From: Paractinoplanes maris
GTDB taxonomy: Bacteria > Actinomycetota > Actinomycetes > Mycobacteriales > Micromonosporaceae
Length of the DNA stretch: 64,000 nucleotides
Direction of reading: 5' to 3'
Assembly: GCF_023544465.1 (NCBI RefSeq)
Contig: NZ_JALPVL010000008.1
Span: 434,001-498,000, forward strand
Shown in pieces: positions 13,164-22,103 of this stretch (its first letter is position 1; each line of letters opens with the position of its first letter). A program made the translations under genes and the position numbers. Below the pieces are notes generated by a model. It was not told where the DNA came from and did no database searches. It saw only the letters and a list, made by a program, of their open reading frames with translations.

Positions 13164-14207
13164 GTGTCATCAACTCCGGCGAGCGGCCAGCCGCCCGCGA
13201 TGCGGATGCACCGGGCGGCACGGGTGGAGGACGCCTTCCACGAGATCATCGAGCGCCGGCTGCGCAACCGGGGCTGGCGGCCGGTGATCACGGCGTATAC
13301 CGGCTACGGCGCGCCCGGCTGGGCCCGGGTGATGGCCCGGGTGGTGCTCACCCGAGGCACCCCCACCAGTAAGAGGCTGGAAAAACTGCGCGGCTGGCGC
13401 AGCTTCACCAACTCACCGGTCAACAACGCCGTGGTGAAGATCCAGATCGGTGACAGCATCACCGAGACCCGCACCGACCGCAGCGGTTATGTGGACACCC
13501 GGGTCAAGGGTGACCTCGAGCCCGGCTGGGGCAGCGTGCGGCTGTTCACCGAGGGGGCGGCCCCGGCCGAGGCCCCGATCCGGGTGGTCGACCCCGAGTG
13601 CCGCTTCGGCCTGGTCTCCGACATCGACGACACGGTCATGGTCACCGCCCTGCCCCGCCCGCTGCTCGCGGCGTGGAACACGTTCGTGCTCGACGAGCAC
13701 GCGCGCATGGCGGTGCCCGGCATGGCGGTGCTCTACGAGCGGCTGATCACGGCGAACGCCGGGGCGCCGGTCTTCTATCTGTCGACCGGCGCGTGGAATG
13801 TGGCTCCCACGCTGACCCGCTTCCTGTCCCGCCACCTCTATCCGGCGGGCCCGCTGCTGCTCACCGACTGGGGTCCCACCCCCGACCGCTGGTTCCGCAG
13901 CGGTCAGGAGCACAAGCGCAACACGTTGCAGCGGCTCTCCCGGGAGTTCCCGCACATCCGCTGGCTGTTGATCGGCGACGACGGGCAGCACGACCAGGAG
14001 ATCTACTCCGAGTTCGCGCACGCCCACCCCGACAACGTGGCCGCGGTGGCGATCCGCCAGCTCTCGCCCACCCAGTCGGTGCTGGCCGGTGCGATCCCCG
14101 GCCCGTCCGGCGACCCCGAGGCGGTCGGCTCCGGCGGCAAGACCTGGTTCTCCGCGCCGGACGGGGCGGGGCTGTGGTCGCTACTCCGCGATACTGATGT
14201 CGTCTGA
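13164..14207 (+). CDS. APP1-like phosphatidate phosphatase domain protein (DUF2183)
   Basis: A 347-residue protein whose C-terminal half matches the APP1/DUF2183 catalytic domain of HAD-like phosphatidate phosphatases. The nucleophile motif DxDxT is SDIDDTVMVT, followed by FYLSTGAWN and the acidic motif LLIGDDGQHD. The N-terminal half (about residues 30-140) is a beta-rich region that precedes the domain in bacterial members. No signal peptide or membrane helix is evident. GTG 13164 is chosen after AGCAGGGGACC; ATG 13200 is a second option. Lipid phosphate hydrolysis is the family role; the bacterial substrate is unproven. Confidence 0.85.
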   Translation: MSSTPASGQPPAMRMHRAARVEDAFHEIIERRLRNRGWRPVITAYTGYGAPGWARVMARVVLTRGTPTSKRLEKLRGWRSFTNSPVNNAVVKIQIGDSITETRTDRSGYVDTRVKGDLEPGWGSVRLFTEGAAPAEAPIRVVDPECRFGLVSDIDDTVMVTALPRPLLAAWNTFVLDEHARMAVPGMAVLYERLITANAGAPVFYLSTGAWNVAPTLTRFLSRHLYPAGPLLLTDWGPTPDRWFRSGQEHKRNTLQRLSREFPHIRWLLIGDDGQHDQEIYSEFAHAHPDNVAAVAIRQLSPTQSVLAGAIPGPSGDPEAVGSGGKTWFSAPDGAGLWSLLRDTDVV

Positions 14208-14363
14208 CTCCTCGGCCGCCTCGGCGACCCGCTGGTGCAGCCGATCACGGATCTCGTCCGGGGTGTATTGCCGGCGCTTGCGCTCGGCTCGTGCCACGAC
14301 GGCTCCGGTCGCCGCGACGCCCGCCAACCCGGCCAATCCCACTACTTTCCACCAACGCATCAC
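14181..14363 (-). CDS. Small single-helix membrane protein
   Basis: A 60-residue protein: an N-terminal hydrophobic helix (residues 6-25, VVGLAGLAGVAATGAVV), then a basic stretch (RAERKRRQYTPDEIRDRLHQR) and an acidic tail. It overlaps the 3' end of the convergent phosphatase gene by 27 bases. Charge pattern and length resemble small membrane proteins seen widely in this family of bacteria. It starts 14 bases from the divergent papain-fold gene, so the two may share a regulatory region. Confidence 0.55.
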   Translation of the reverse strand: MMRWWKVVGLAGLAGVAATGAVVARAERKRRQYTPDEIRDRLHQRVAEAAEESDDISIAE

Positions 14364-14377
14364 TTGAGGATAGACAC

Positions 14378-15037
14378 GTGGACGCCGCCTTAAGCCTCGA
14401 TGAGGCTCTCGACCTGACCCGGACCGGTGACATCTGGATCTTCCGGGGGCGCACCGGTGCCGACCGGGCCATCCAGACCCTCACCAACAGCCCGGTCAAC
14501 CACGTCGGCATGTCGATCGTGGTCGAGGACATGCCGCCGCTCATGTGGCATGCCGAGCTCGGCCGGTCGCTGCCCGACCTGTGGTCCGGCACGTTCCAGC
14601 GCGGCGTCCAGCTGCACGACCTGCGCGACGCGGTGACGATCTGGGCCCGCCGCTACGGGCAGCGCGGCTGGCTGCGTCAGCTGGAGCCCGGCGTCGACAT
14701 GGCGATGGAGGACCTGGCCCTCAAGACGGTGGCCCGGCTCGACGGCACGCCGTTCCCGTCATCCGCGCAGCTCGCTTGGCGGTGGGTGCGCGGCCGGGTG
14801 CCGCAGGTCCGCCCGCGCTGGCGCGCCCGCGGCGGTCGCCCGGTCACCGACGCCGCCCTGGAGACGGCCTACTGCGCCGAGGTCGTCGCGGTGACCTACG
14901 AGGACATGGGTCTGCTGCCGCGCGGACGCCAGCCCAACTGGTATGACCCGGGCCGCTTCTGGAGCGGCGACGACCTCGAGCTGTGCGACGGTTTCACCCT
15001 CTCCGACGAGATCGAGGTGGACGTACCCGACGCATAG
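14378..15037 (+). CDS. Permuted papain-fold (YiiX/NlpC-P60-like) hydrolase, probable
   Basis: A 219-residue protein that begins with GDIWIFRGRT and SPVNHVGMSIV, the pattern of YiiX/LRAT-like permuted NlpC/P60 proteins. In these the catalytic histidine comes first (NHVG) and the cysteine last; here the cysteine candidate is in TAYCAEVVA, about residue 175. No signal peptide is seen. GTG 14378 has GAGGA at 14366-14370. The family acts on amide, thioester or acyl bonds; proximity to an APP1-like lipid phosphatase hints at lipid or envelope metabolism, which is inference. Confidence 0.7.
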   Translation: MDAALSLDEALDLTRTGDIWIFRGRTGADRAIQTLTNSPVNHVGMSIVVEDMPPLMWHAELGRSLPDLWSGTFQRGVQLHDLRDAVTIWARRYGQRGWLRQLEPGVDMAMEDLALKTVARLDGTPFPSSAQLAWRWVRGRVPQVRPRWRARGGRPVTDAALETAYCAEVVAVTYEDMGLLPRGRQPNWYDPGRFWSGDDLELCDGFTLSDEIEVDVPDA

Positions 15038-15052
15038 GGCCACCTTGTCGGT

Positions 15053-17707
15053 ATGGGAGTGCGCTTGGTGGGCCGGGTGGCCGAGGTGGTCGCCCTCGAT
15101 CGGCTGCGTGCCTCGGCCGAGCAGGGCCGGGGCGGGGTGGCGCTGCTGGTCGGCGAGGCCGGCATCGGCAAGACGGCGGTGGTCGAGGAGGCGGTGGCCC
15201 GGGCGTCCGCGGCCGGCGTCACGGTGCTGACCGGCCGGGCCGACCCCGACGAGGGCGCGCCCAGCTTCTGGCCGTGGCTGAGCCTGCTGGCCGGCGGCCC
15301 CGACGGTCTGTCGCCGACCCTGCTCGAGCTTTCCGGTTCGGCCGAGCCGGCGGCCGCTGCCCGGTTCCGGGCGGTGCGGGCGACGGTCACCGCGCTCTGC
15401 GCGACCGCCGGGAAGCGGCCTCTCCTGCTGGTGCTCGAGGATCTGCACTGGGCCGACGAGGCGTCGCTGGCGCTGCTGGCCGCCCTGGCCCGCGAGATCG
15501 GCAGCGCCCGCATCCTGGTGCTCGGCACGAGCCGCACCCCGCCCGGCGAGCCCCTCGATCCGGCCACCGTCGAGACGCTGACGATCGGTGCCTGGGAGCA
15601 GGCGGCGGTGGCCGGCTACGTCGCCGCCGAGAACCGGGGCGGGCCGGTCCATCCGAGCTGGGCCGGCGTCCTGCACCGGCTCGGCGGGGGCAATCCGCTC
15701 TACACCCGCGAGCTCACCCGGCTGCTGATCCGCGAGGGCCGGCTGACCGGGCCGGCGGGCGCGGTCGATCTGCCCGCGGGACTGCGGCCGATCGTGGCCC
15801 GGCGCACGGCGCACCTCTCGGCGGCCGGCCGGCACATGCTCGCGGTGGCCGCGGCGTACGGGTCCGAGATCGACGTGTCCGTCCTGGAGCGGGTCGTCGC
15901 GGTCGAGCCGCTCGCCGAGGCGGTCGCGGCCGGGGTGCTGGTCGACGACCCGTGGGCGCCGTCCCGGGTCCGGTTCGTCCACGAGCTCGTGCGGCAGGCG
16001 CTCCAGACGGAGCTGAGCCGGGACGAGCGGATCCGGGTGCACGCGGCGATCGCGACCGCCCTCGACCAGCACGGTGCGCCGGCCGCCGAGGTTGCCCGGC
16101 ATCGCGTACGGGCCGCGGCCGGCGCCGAGTCCCGGGCCGCCGCCGTCCAGGCCTGCGTCGCGGCCGCGCGGGCGGCCACCCGTGCGCTCGACCACGCCGA
16201 GGCCGTCCGCTGGCTGGGGCACGCGCTGGCCAACGCTCCCGGCGATGCCTCGTTGCGTCTGGCCCGCGCCGAGGCGGCGTACCGGAACGGCCGGCTCGAC
16301 CTGGCGGTGGCCGACTGCGAGGCGGTGGTCGACGAGGTCGGCGCCCCGGCGGCGCTGGTGATCCGGGGCTTCGGCGGTCCGCTGGGCCCGGCGTTGCTGC
16401 GGCTGTGCGACCGGGCCCTGGCGCACGACCTCGACGACGGCGACCGGGCCCAGGTGCTGGCCCAGTCCGCGTTCCTGCTCGCCGAGGACCTCGACCCCGA
16501 GCGGGCCGGGCGGATCAGCCGTGAGGCGATGGTGCTGGCGACCGCCTCCGGGCGACCGGACGCGCTGGTCGCGGCCGTGCACGCGCGGCACGAGACGATC
16601 GATCCGGCCGACGACCTGGACGAGGTGCTCGAGCTGGCCCGCCGCAGTTGCGAGCTGGCCGGCCCGAGTGGGCAGCCCGACGCCGAGCTGTGGGGGCGCA
16701 CCTGGCGGCTGGAAGCCTGTCTGGCGCTGGGCGACCTGGGCCAGTTCGACGCCGAGACCGGCCGGCTGGCGGCGCTGGCCGACCGGCTGGGCTGGCCGGT
16801 CGCCCACTGGCATCTGCTGCGCGCCCGGGCCGCCCGGGCCCTGGTGGCCGGACGGCTCGGGCCGGCCCGCGAGTTCGCCGAACAGGCCCGGGATCTGGCC
16901 GCCCGGTCGCAGGACGCCTCGGCCGCATACATGTTCCTGGCCTTTCTCAGCGGTCTGGCCGAGTTCGACGGTGACTACTCGTGGGCCGGCGCCACCGCCT
17001 TCGGCAATGAGGACGTCCCGATCGCCGTCGCCCAGCTGGGGCATATCGCGATGGGCCGCGGTGACCGGGACGGGGCGCTGGCCGCGACCCGGCGGCTGCG
17101 GGGCGCGCTGCCCCGGCTGCCGGCCGACGGGCGGCGGACCTACGTCACGGTGATCACCGGGGAGATGGCGGCCTGGGTGGGTGACCTCGACCTGGCGGCC
17201 GAGTGCTACACCCGCATGCTGCCGCGGGCCGGCCTGTATCTGAACTCGATGTCGAGCTGCCACGGTGCCGTCGCGCGTCCACTGGGGATGATGGCGGCGG
17301 CGCTGGGCCGGCCCGAGGCCGGGCGGCATCTGGCCGCGGCGGTGGCGATGGAGGAACGGATCGGTGCACCCGGGCACCTGGCCAAGGCCCAGATCGCGTA
17401 CGCGGGACAACTGCGCACCACCGACCCGCGCCGCAGCCGCGAACTGGCGTCGGCGGCCCTGGCCACCGCCCGCCGGCTGGGCCTGCCGGTGCTGGCCGGG
17501 CCGGCCGCCGAGCTGGCCCGCGACGACCTCACGGCCCGGGAGCGGGAGATCGCCGGGCTGGTCGCCGGGGGACTGTCCAACCGGGCCATCGCCGGGCGGC
17601 TGGTGCTCTCCGAGCGGACCGTCGAGACGCACGTCCGCAACATCCTGGGCAAGCTCGGGCTGACCGGTCGAGCCGAGCTACGTGGTGCGACTCAGTACCG
17701 GCACTGA
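15053..17707 (+). CDS. Large ATP-binding LuxR-family regulator (LAL/MalT type)
   Basis: An 884-residue regulator. The N-terminal AAA ATPase has Walker A GEAGIGKT near residue 37 and Walker B LLLVLEDLHWAD near 130. A long helical, TPR-like middle follows, and a C-terminal LuxR helix-turn-helix (about residues 825-875) reads LTAREREIAGLVAGGLSNRAIAG and RTVETHVRNILGKLG (split here). Such proteins are ATP-dependent activators, often with pathway-specific targets. ATG 15053 begins 15 bases after the papain-fold gene. GTG 15059 is an in-frame alternative. The nearby YceI gene, 35 bases downstream, is a possible target or cotranscribed partner. Confidence 0.9.
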   Translation: MGVRLVGRVAEVVALDRLRASAEQGRGGVALLVGEAGIGKTAVVEEAVARASAAGVTVLTGRADPDEGAPSFWPWLSLLAGGPDGLSPTLLELSGSAEPAAAARFRAVRATVTALCATAGKRPLLLVLEDLHWADEASLALLAALAREIGSARILVLGTSRTPPGEPLDPATVETLTIGAWEQAAVAGYVAAENRGGPVHPSWAGVLHRLGGGNPLYTRELTRLLIREGRLTGPAGAVDLPAGLRPIVARRTAHLSAAGRHMLAVAAAYGSEIDVSVLERVVAVEPLAEAVAAGVLVDDPWAPSRVRFVHELVRQALQTELSRDERIRVHAAIATALDQHGAPAAEVARHRVRAAAGAESRAAAVQACVAAARAATRALDHAEAVRWLGHALANAPGDASLRLARAEAAYRNGRLDLAVADCEAVVDEVGAPAALVIRGFGGPLGPALLRLCDRALAHDLDDGDRAQVLAQSAFLLAEDLDPERAGRISREAMVLATASGRPDALVAAVHARHETIDPADDLDEVLELARRSCELAGPSGQPDAELWGRTWRLEACLALGDLGQFDAETGRLAALADRLGWPVAHWHLLRARAARALVAGRLGPAREFAEQARDLAARSQDASAAYMFLAFLSGLAEFDGDYSWAGATAFGNEDVPIAVAQLGHIAMGRGDRDGALAATRRLRGALPRLPADGRRTYVTVITGEMAAWVGDLDLAAECYTRMLPRAGLYLNSMSSCHGAVARPLGMMAAALGRPEAGRHLAAAVAMEERIGAPGHLAKAQIAYAGQLRTTDPRRSRELASAALATARRLGLPVLAGPAAELARDDLTAREREIAGLVAGGLSNRAIAGRLVLSERTVETHVRNILGKLGLTGRAELRGATQYRH

Positions 17708-17742
17708 GGTTTCCGCGGCCGCCCGCGCCGACTCTGATCGGC

Positions 17743-18255
17743 ATGACGACAAACGTGCAGACCACCCTTCGCCCGGGCACTTACACCATCGACACCGCAC
17801 GCTCGACCTGCCGCCTCACCGCGACCCACGTCTTCGGCCTCAAGCCGGTGGCGGCCACGGTCGCCCTGCGCGGCGGCACCGTGACCGTGGCCGCCGACCC
17901 GGCCGCGTCCAGTGCCTCGGCCGAGCTCGACGCGGCCACCTTCCACAGCGACGACCAGCGCCGCAACCGGGACATCACCGGCCCGAAGTTCTTCGACGCG
18001 GCCCACCACCCGGTCATCGCCTTCCGCAGCACGCGTTGCCACCAGGGCCCGGACGGCTGGCGGCTGACCGGCGTCCTGCGGGTCCGCGGCCACGACAGCG
18101 AGGTGACCCTGACGCTCGAGTCGGCCGGGCCGGCCGGCCCGGGTTGCCACTTCGTGGCCTCGGGCGTCATCGACCGGGTGGCGGCCGGCGTCGCCACGGG
18201 CCGGGCGATCATCGCCCGGCCCGTGAAGATCACGCTGGACCTGTACGCCGGCTAG
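17743..18255 (+). CDS. YceI-family lipid-binding protein
   Basis: A 170-residue protein of the YceI lipocalin-like family, which bind isoprenoid or polyprenyl lipids. Family landmarks are GTYTIDTARST at the start, FHSDDQRRNRDITGPKFFDA in the middle and a VTLTLE strand near the end. There is no signal peptide, as is common in actinobacterial members. ATG 17743 is 35 bases after the LuxR-type gene. The gene ends directly against the 3' end of a convergent flavin oxidoreductase gene. Confidence 0.9.
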   Translation: MTTNVQTTLRPGTYTIDTARSTCRLTATHVFGLKPVAATVALRGGTVTVAADPAASSASAELDAATFHSDDQRRNRDITGPKFFDAAHHPVIAFRSTRCHQGPDGWRLTGVLRVRGHDSEVTLTLESAGPAGPGCHFVASGVIDRVAAGVATGRAIIARPVKITLDLYAG

Positions 18256-19332
18256 TCAGGCGGCGCCCAGCTTGGCCCGGTAGTGGTCGAGCAGGAAACT
18301 GCCCTTGAACTGGGCGGTCGCCTCGGCTCCGAAGAGGCCGAACTCGGGGGCGTAGCCGACGCCTCCGGCCGGGCCGAGCGTCAGGATCATCCCGTCCGGG
18401 AAGGGCTCGTACGCGGTGAGCGGGCCGCCCTCGATCAGGGCGCGGACGTTCGCCGCGACCACCTCGGCCTGGCGGTCGGCGGCCCGGCCGGTCTTCAGCT
18501 CCGGGGTGTCGTTGAGGTCGCCGACCGCGAAGACCCGCGCGTGCCCGGTGACCCGCAGGTGCTCGGTGACCGCCAGCCGGCCGCCGGGCTGCCGGGCGGC
18601 GGCCAGCTCGGGGCCGAGATAGGCGGTCGGCACCGTGCCGCCGTAGCAGGGGAACCACAGGTCGGCCGCGAGCACCTCGCCATCCCCGGTGGTCACCTGG
18701 AACGGGCTCACCGCACCGGCCTCGGTGCCCGGCGGGGTGTCAAGCTTGGTGCCCAGCAGGACCCGTACGCCGAGCTCGTCCAACTGCCGGGCCAGATCGG
18801 TGCGGAGCTCGTCCGGGAAGCGCCCGCCGAGCAGCTCGGGCGCCGGGTCGACGACGGTCACCGGCTTGCCCGGCCAGGCCGCCGCGATCTCCCCGGCGAA
18901 CTCGAGGCCGATCGCCCCGGCCCCGAGCAGCAGCACCGAGGACGCCCGGTCGAGCGAGGCGTGCAGGTCCCGCAGGCTCGCCGCCGCCGCGTCGCGGCCG
19001 GTGCCCGCCACCCGGGTCGGGAACGGGCCGGTCGAGCCGGTGGCCAGGACCACGTAGCCGGCGTCCAGCTGGGACCCGGACGCGAGCTCCACCATTTGCG
19101 GCTCCACCCGCACCGCGGTGTCCCGCATCACCCGGCCGGTGGTCAGCAGACCGTCGTACGGAATGAAGATCTTCTCGACCCAGGCCGGGTCGGCCGCCGC
19201 GCGCAGGTGGGCGACGTGGTGCACAAAGGCCTCCTTCGGCTCCACCAGCGTCACGTCGGCCACATCATCCAGGGCGCGGGCGACCACGATGCCGCCGTAG
19301 CCACCGCCCACCACCACTACTTTCGTCGTCAT
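18256..19332 (-). CDS. NAD(P)/FAD-dependent oxidoreductase (NDH-2/FSP1-like)
   Basis: A 358-residue pyridine nucleotide-disulphide oxidoreductase. The FAD-binding motif VVVGGGYGGIVVARAL is at residues 5-20, a second dinucleotide fold appears as VLLLGAGAIGLEFAGEI near 138, and the ATG motif VLATGSTGP and the C-terminal VFAVGDLND complete the fold. There is no redox-active CxxC, placing it with NDH-2, AIF or FSP1-like quinone reductases rather than disulfide reductases. It is divergent from an XRE regulator with a 100-base gap, so that regulator may control it. Confidence 0.88.
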   Translation of the reverse strand: MTTKVVVVGGGYGGIVVARALDDVADVTLVEPKEAFVHHVAHLRAAADPAWVEKIFIPYDGLLTTGRVMRDTAVRVEPQMVELASGSQLDAGYVVLATGSTGPFPTRVAGTGRDAAAASLRDLHASLDRASSVLLLGAGAIGLEFAGEIAAAWPGKPVTVVDPAPELLGGRFPDELRTDLARQLDELGVRVLLGTKLDTPPGTEAGAVSPFQVTTGDGEVLAADLWFPCYGGTVPTAYLGPELAAARQPGGRLAVTEHLRVTGHARVFAVGDLNDTPELKTGRAADRQAEVVAANVRALIEGGPLTAYEPFPDGMILTLGPAGGVGYAPEFGLFGAEATAQFKGSFLLDHYRAKLGAA

Positions 19333-19432
19333 GCCCCGACCCTGCTGCGGCCGGCGCCGGTCAGGGAGGCCGCGCTCAGGGTGGTAGCGGCGGGGACACC
19401 TTGACCGGCCGGAGCGTCGTTACAGTCGAGCG

Positions 19433-20254
19433 GTGGGCGACAACGAGCTGGGCACTTTCCTGCGGGCGCGCCGGGCCGAGGTGACCCCGGCCGAGGTCGG
19501 GCTGCCCCCGGGCACCCGGCGGCGCACCCCGGGTCTGCGCCGGGCCGAGGTGGCCATGCTGGCCGGGGTCAGCGTCGAATACCTGATCCGCCTCGAGCAG
19601 GGCCGCGACCGGCATCCGTCCGCGCAGGTGCTGGCCGCGCTGGCCGGCCCGCTGCGACTGACCGCGGCCGAGCGGGCCCACCTCTACCGGCTCACCAAGA
19701 CCTCGGGCACGAGCTGTATCGGGCTCGCTCAGGACCCGGTCCGGACCGTGCGGCCGGGCCTGCGCGCGGTGCTCGACCGGCTCGAGCCGGCCCCGGCGAT
19801 GGTGGTCAACCAGGTGGGTGACGTGCTGGCCCACACGACCGGCTTCGGTCACCTGGCCGGCCCGATCGGGCTGCTCGACGGTGATCGGCCCAACCTCACC
19901 CGGTACGTCTTCGCCGACCCGCGGGCCCGCGACGCCTACCCGGACTGGGCGCACGTGGCCGACGAGCAGGTCGCGGCGCTGAAGGACGGCCCGCCCCGGC
20001 CCGACTTCGCCGACGAGCTGACCGCGCTGGCCGGGCCCGAGTTCACCGAGCGGGCCGAGCGGGTGCCCGGTCTGCCCCGGGCCCACGGGGTGCTGCGCCT
20101 GCGGCATCCCGACGCGGGGTCCCTGCGGCTGAGCTACGAGATCCTGTCGGTGCCCGGCGACACCGGGCTCCGGCTGATCATCCAGCTCCCGGCCGACGAG
20201 GCCACCGCCGAGGCCCTGCGCGCCATCACGCCGCTACGGCTGGTGGCCGGCTAA
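19433..20254 (+). CDS. XRE-family regulator with MmyB-like ligand domain
   Basis: A 273-residue protein with an N-terminal helix-turn-helix (residues 5-75, including RRTPGLRRAEVAMLAGVSVE and RLEQGRD) followed by an MmyB-like sensor domain. The RRTPGLRREEVA pattern is diagnostic of this actinobacterial family, which often controls an adjacent oxidoreductase gene. It starts from GTG 19433, 100 bases from the divergent flavin oxidoreductase gene. Its last four bases overlap the end of the convergent ECF sigma gene. Confidence 0.9.
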   Translation: MGDNELGTFLRARRAEVTPAEVGLPPGTRRRTPGLRRAEVAMLAGVSVEYLIRLEQGRDRHPSAQVLAALAGPLRLTAAERAHLYRLTKTSGTSCIGLAQDPVRTVRPGLRAVLDRLEPAPAMVVNQVGDVLAHTTGFGHLAGPIGLLDGDRPNLTRYVFADPRARDAYPDWAHVADEQVAALKDGPPRPDFADELTALAGPEFTERAERVPGLPRAHGVLRLRHPDAGSLRLSYEILSVPGDTGLRLIIQLPADEATAEALRAITPLRLVAG

Positions 20255-21504
20255 TCGCAGCCGGCCGCGCGGTCGAGCAGCAGGGTGCGCTCGCGCTCGT
20301 TGCGGGTCAGCGACGCCGCCCGCTCGAACTCCGTCCTGGCCTCGGCGTGCCGGCCCAGCCTGCTCAGGAAGTCGCCGCGCACGCTGGGCAGCAGGTGGTA
20401 ACCGCGCAGGGCGGGGAGGGCGGTCAGCTGGTCGAGCAGGGCCAGGCCGGTCTCCGGCCCGTACGCCATGGACAGCGCCACCGCGCGGTTCAGCTCGACC
20501 ACCGGTGACGGCATGGTCCGGGCCAGGCGCTCGTAGAGCCGGGCGATGCGGGACCAGTCGGTGTCGGCGAACCGGGTGGCCCGGGCATGACAGGCGGCGA
20601 TGGCCGCCTGGAGCACGTACGGGCCGGGTTCGTCGTCGATCAGGGCCTCGGCCCGGTCGAGCGCGGCCAGGCCCCGGCGGATCAACAGGTGGTCCCATCG
20701 GGCCCGGTTCTGGTCGGCCAGCAGGACGGGTTCCCCACCCGGGCCGGTGCGGGCGACGGCTCGGGAGGCCTGGATCTCCATCAGCGCCACCAGGCCGTGC
20801 ACCTCGGGCTCGCGCGGAGCCAGCCGGGCCAGGATCCGGCCCAGCCGCAGGGCGTCCTCGCACAGGGCCGGCCGCATCCAGTCGTCGCCGGCGGTGGCCG
20901 AGTAGCCCTCGTTGAAGATCAGGTAGACGACCTCGAGCACCGACGCGAGCCGGGCCGCCAGCTCGTCGCCCTGCGGCACCTCGAAGGGCACCCGGGCCTG
21001 AGCCAGCGTCTTCTTGGCCCGCACGATCCGCTGCGCCACGGTCGGCTCCGGCACCAGGAAGGCCCGGGCGATCTCGTCGGTGGTCAGGCCGCCCAGCAGC
21101 CGCAGGGTCAGCGCGGTGCGGGCCTCGGTGGACAGCACCGGGTGGCAGGCCACGAACACCAGCCGCAGCCGATCGTCGCCGATCCCGTCGTCCTCGGCGA
21201 CCAGCGCGCCGATGTCCGGGCTGGACTCCTGGAGGTCGCGGCCGACCTCCTCGACCTTGCGCCGGAAGGTCTCGTTGCGCCGGATCTGGTCGATCGCCCG
21301 GCGCTTGGCCGTGGTCATCAGCCACGCGCCCGGATTGCCCGGCACCCCCGCGGCCGGCCACTGCTCCAGCGCTGCCACGAGTGCGTCCTGGGCCAGCTCC
21401 TCGGCCGTGCCGACGTCGTGGACGAGCCGGGTCAGCCCGGCGATCAGCCGGGGTGCCTCGATCCGCCAGACCGCCTCGATCGCGCGGTGGGTGTCAGTGG
21501 TCAC
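20251..21504 (-). CDS. ECF42-type RNA polymerase sigma factor with C-terminal TPR-like domain
   Basis: A 417-residue protein, about twice the length of a simple ECF factor. Residues 1-190 hold sigma regions 2 (EELAQDALVAALEQWP) and 4 (LLGGLTTDEIARAFLVPEPTVAQRIVRAKK, only part needed). The remainder (about 200-417) is a helical domain with VYLIFNEGYSA and a TPR-like end, characteristic of the ECF42 group. In that group the sigma gene pairs with DGPF/YCII proteins and no anti-sigma factor; the C-terminal domain is needed for activity. The partner gene lies 45 bases upstream on the same strand. Confidence 0.93.
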   Translation of the reverse strand: MTTDTHRAIEAVWRIEAPRLIAGLTRLVHDVGTAEELAQDALVAALEQWPAAGVPGNPGAWLMTTAKRRAIDQIRRNETFRRKVEEVGRDLQESSPDIGALVAEDDGIGDDRLRLVFVACHPVLSTEARTALTLRLLGGLTTDEIARAFLVPEPTVAQRIVRAKKTLAQARVPFEVPQGDELAARLASVLEVVYLIFNEGYSATAGDDWMRPALCEDALRLGRILARLAPREPEVHGLVALMEIQASRAVARTGPGGEPVLLADQNRARWDHLLIRRGLAALDRAEALIDDEPGPYVLQAAIAACHARATRFADTDWSRIARLYERLARTMPSPVVELNRAVALSMAYGPETGLALLDQLTALPALRGYHLLPSVRGDFLSRLGRHAEARTEFERAASLTRNERERTLLLDRAAGCD

Positions 21505-21549
21505 GAACCCCGTCTACTCCACCGCGCGATCTCCGGCAACCACAGCCGA

Positions 21550-21981
21550 TCAGTTGTAGCGGGATTCCTGGTCGCGCTGCTCGGCCGCCGCGCGCAGCTC
21601 GGGAGTCATCGCCGCCTCGAAGTCCTCGGCCTGGATGACCCGCCGGATCTCGAGGTTGGGCTGCTCGCCGTCGGCCGTGCGGGGCATCGGGCAGCGCTTG
21701 AACCACTCGACGCACTCCTCGAGCGATTTTGTCTCGACCAGGAAGAAGCCGGCGATCAGCTCCTTGGTCTCGGTGAACGGCCCGTCGACCACGGTCTTCT
21801 TCTCGCCGTCGAAATAGATCCGGGCGCCCTGGGTGCTGGGGTGCAGGCCGTCGGCCGCCAGCAGCACGCCCGCGTCCATCAGCTCCTGGATGAAGCTGCC
21901 CATCGTCGCGAAGTCCTCGGTGGCCGGCGGCCGTCCGGCTTCGCTGTCCGCGGTGGCCTTGGTGATCACCATGAACCGCAT
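21550..21981 (-). CDS. YCII-related (DGPF) protein, ECF42 partner
   Basis: A 143-residue YCII/DGPF-domain protein beginning MRFMVITKATADSE and containing VVDGPFTETKELIAGFFL, the DGPF-type core. GAGGAGACAGTG precedes the ATG at 21981; the longer open frame upstream lacks such a site. It is the first gene of a two-gene unit with the ECF42 sigma factor. In characterised ECF42 systems these small proteins are among the sigma factor's own targets, so autoregulated expression is likely. Confidence 0.92.
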   Translation of the reverse strand: MRFMVITKATADSEAGRPPATEDFATMGSFIQELMDAGVLLAADGLHPSTQGARIYFDGEKKTVVDGPFTETKELIAGFFLVETKSLEECVEWFKRCPMPRTADGEQPNLEIRRVIQAEDFEAAMTPELRAAAEQRDQESRYN

Positions 21982-22060
21982 CACTGTCTCCTCATGTCCG
22001 GGTGTCTGTGCACCTACGCGTCGAACGGCGGCCGCCCCGTTCGACACCCTGAGGAAAGTA

Positions 22061-22096
22061 TTTTGCGCCGGCCCACAGGTGCGGGCCGGCGCAAAA
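22061..22096 (-). terminator. Terminator downstream of the helicase gene
   Basis: A perfect 14-bp stem, TTTTGCGCCGGCCC (22061-22074) with its complement at 22083-22096, has an 8-base loop. It begins eight bases after the helicase stop on the minus strand and also separates that gene from the DGPF promoter region. Confidence 0.65.
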
Positions 22097-22103
22097 TGGT
22101 CGA

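Noticed and set aside
14759..17632. 957-codon minus-strand open frame
   Set aside because: Antisense to the LuxR-type regulator with its complete motifs; composition is extreme and no motif is found.
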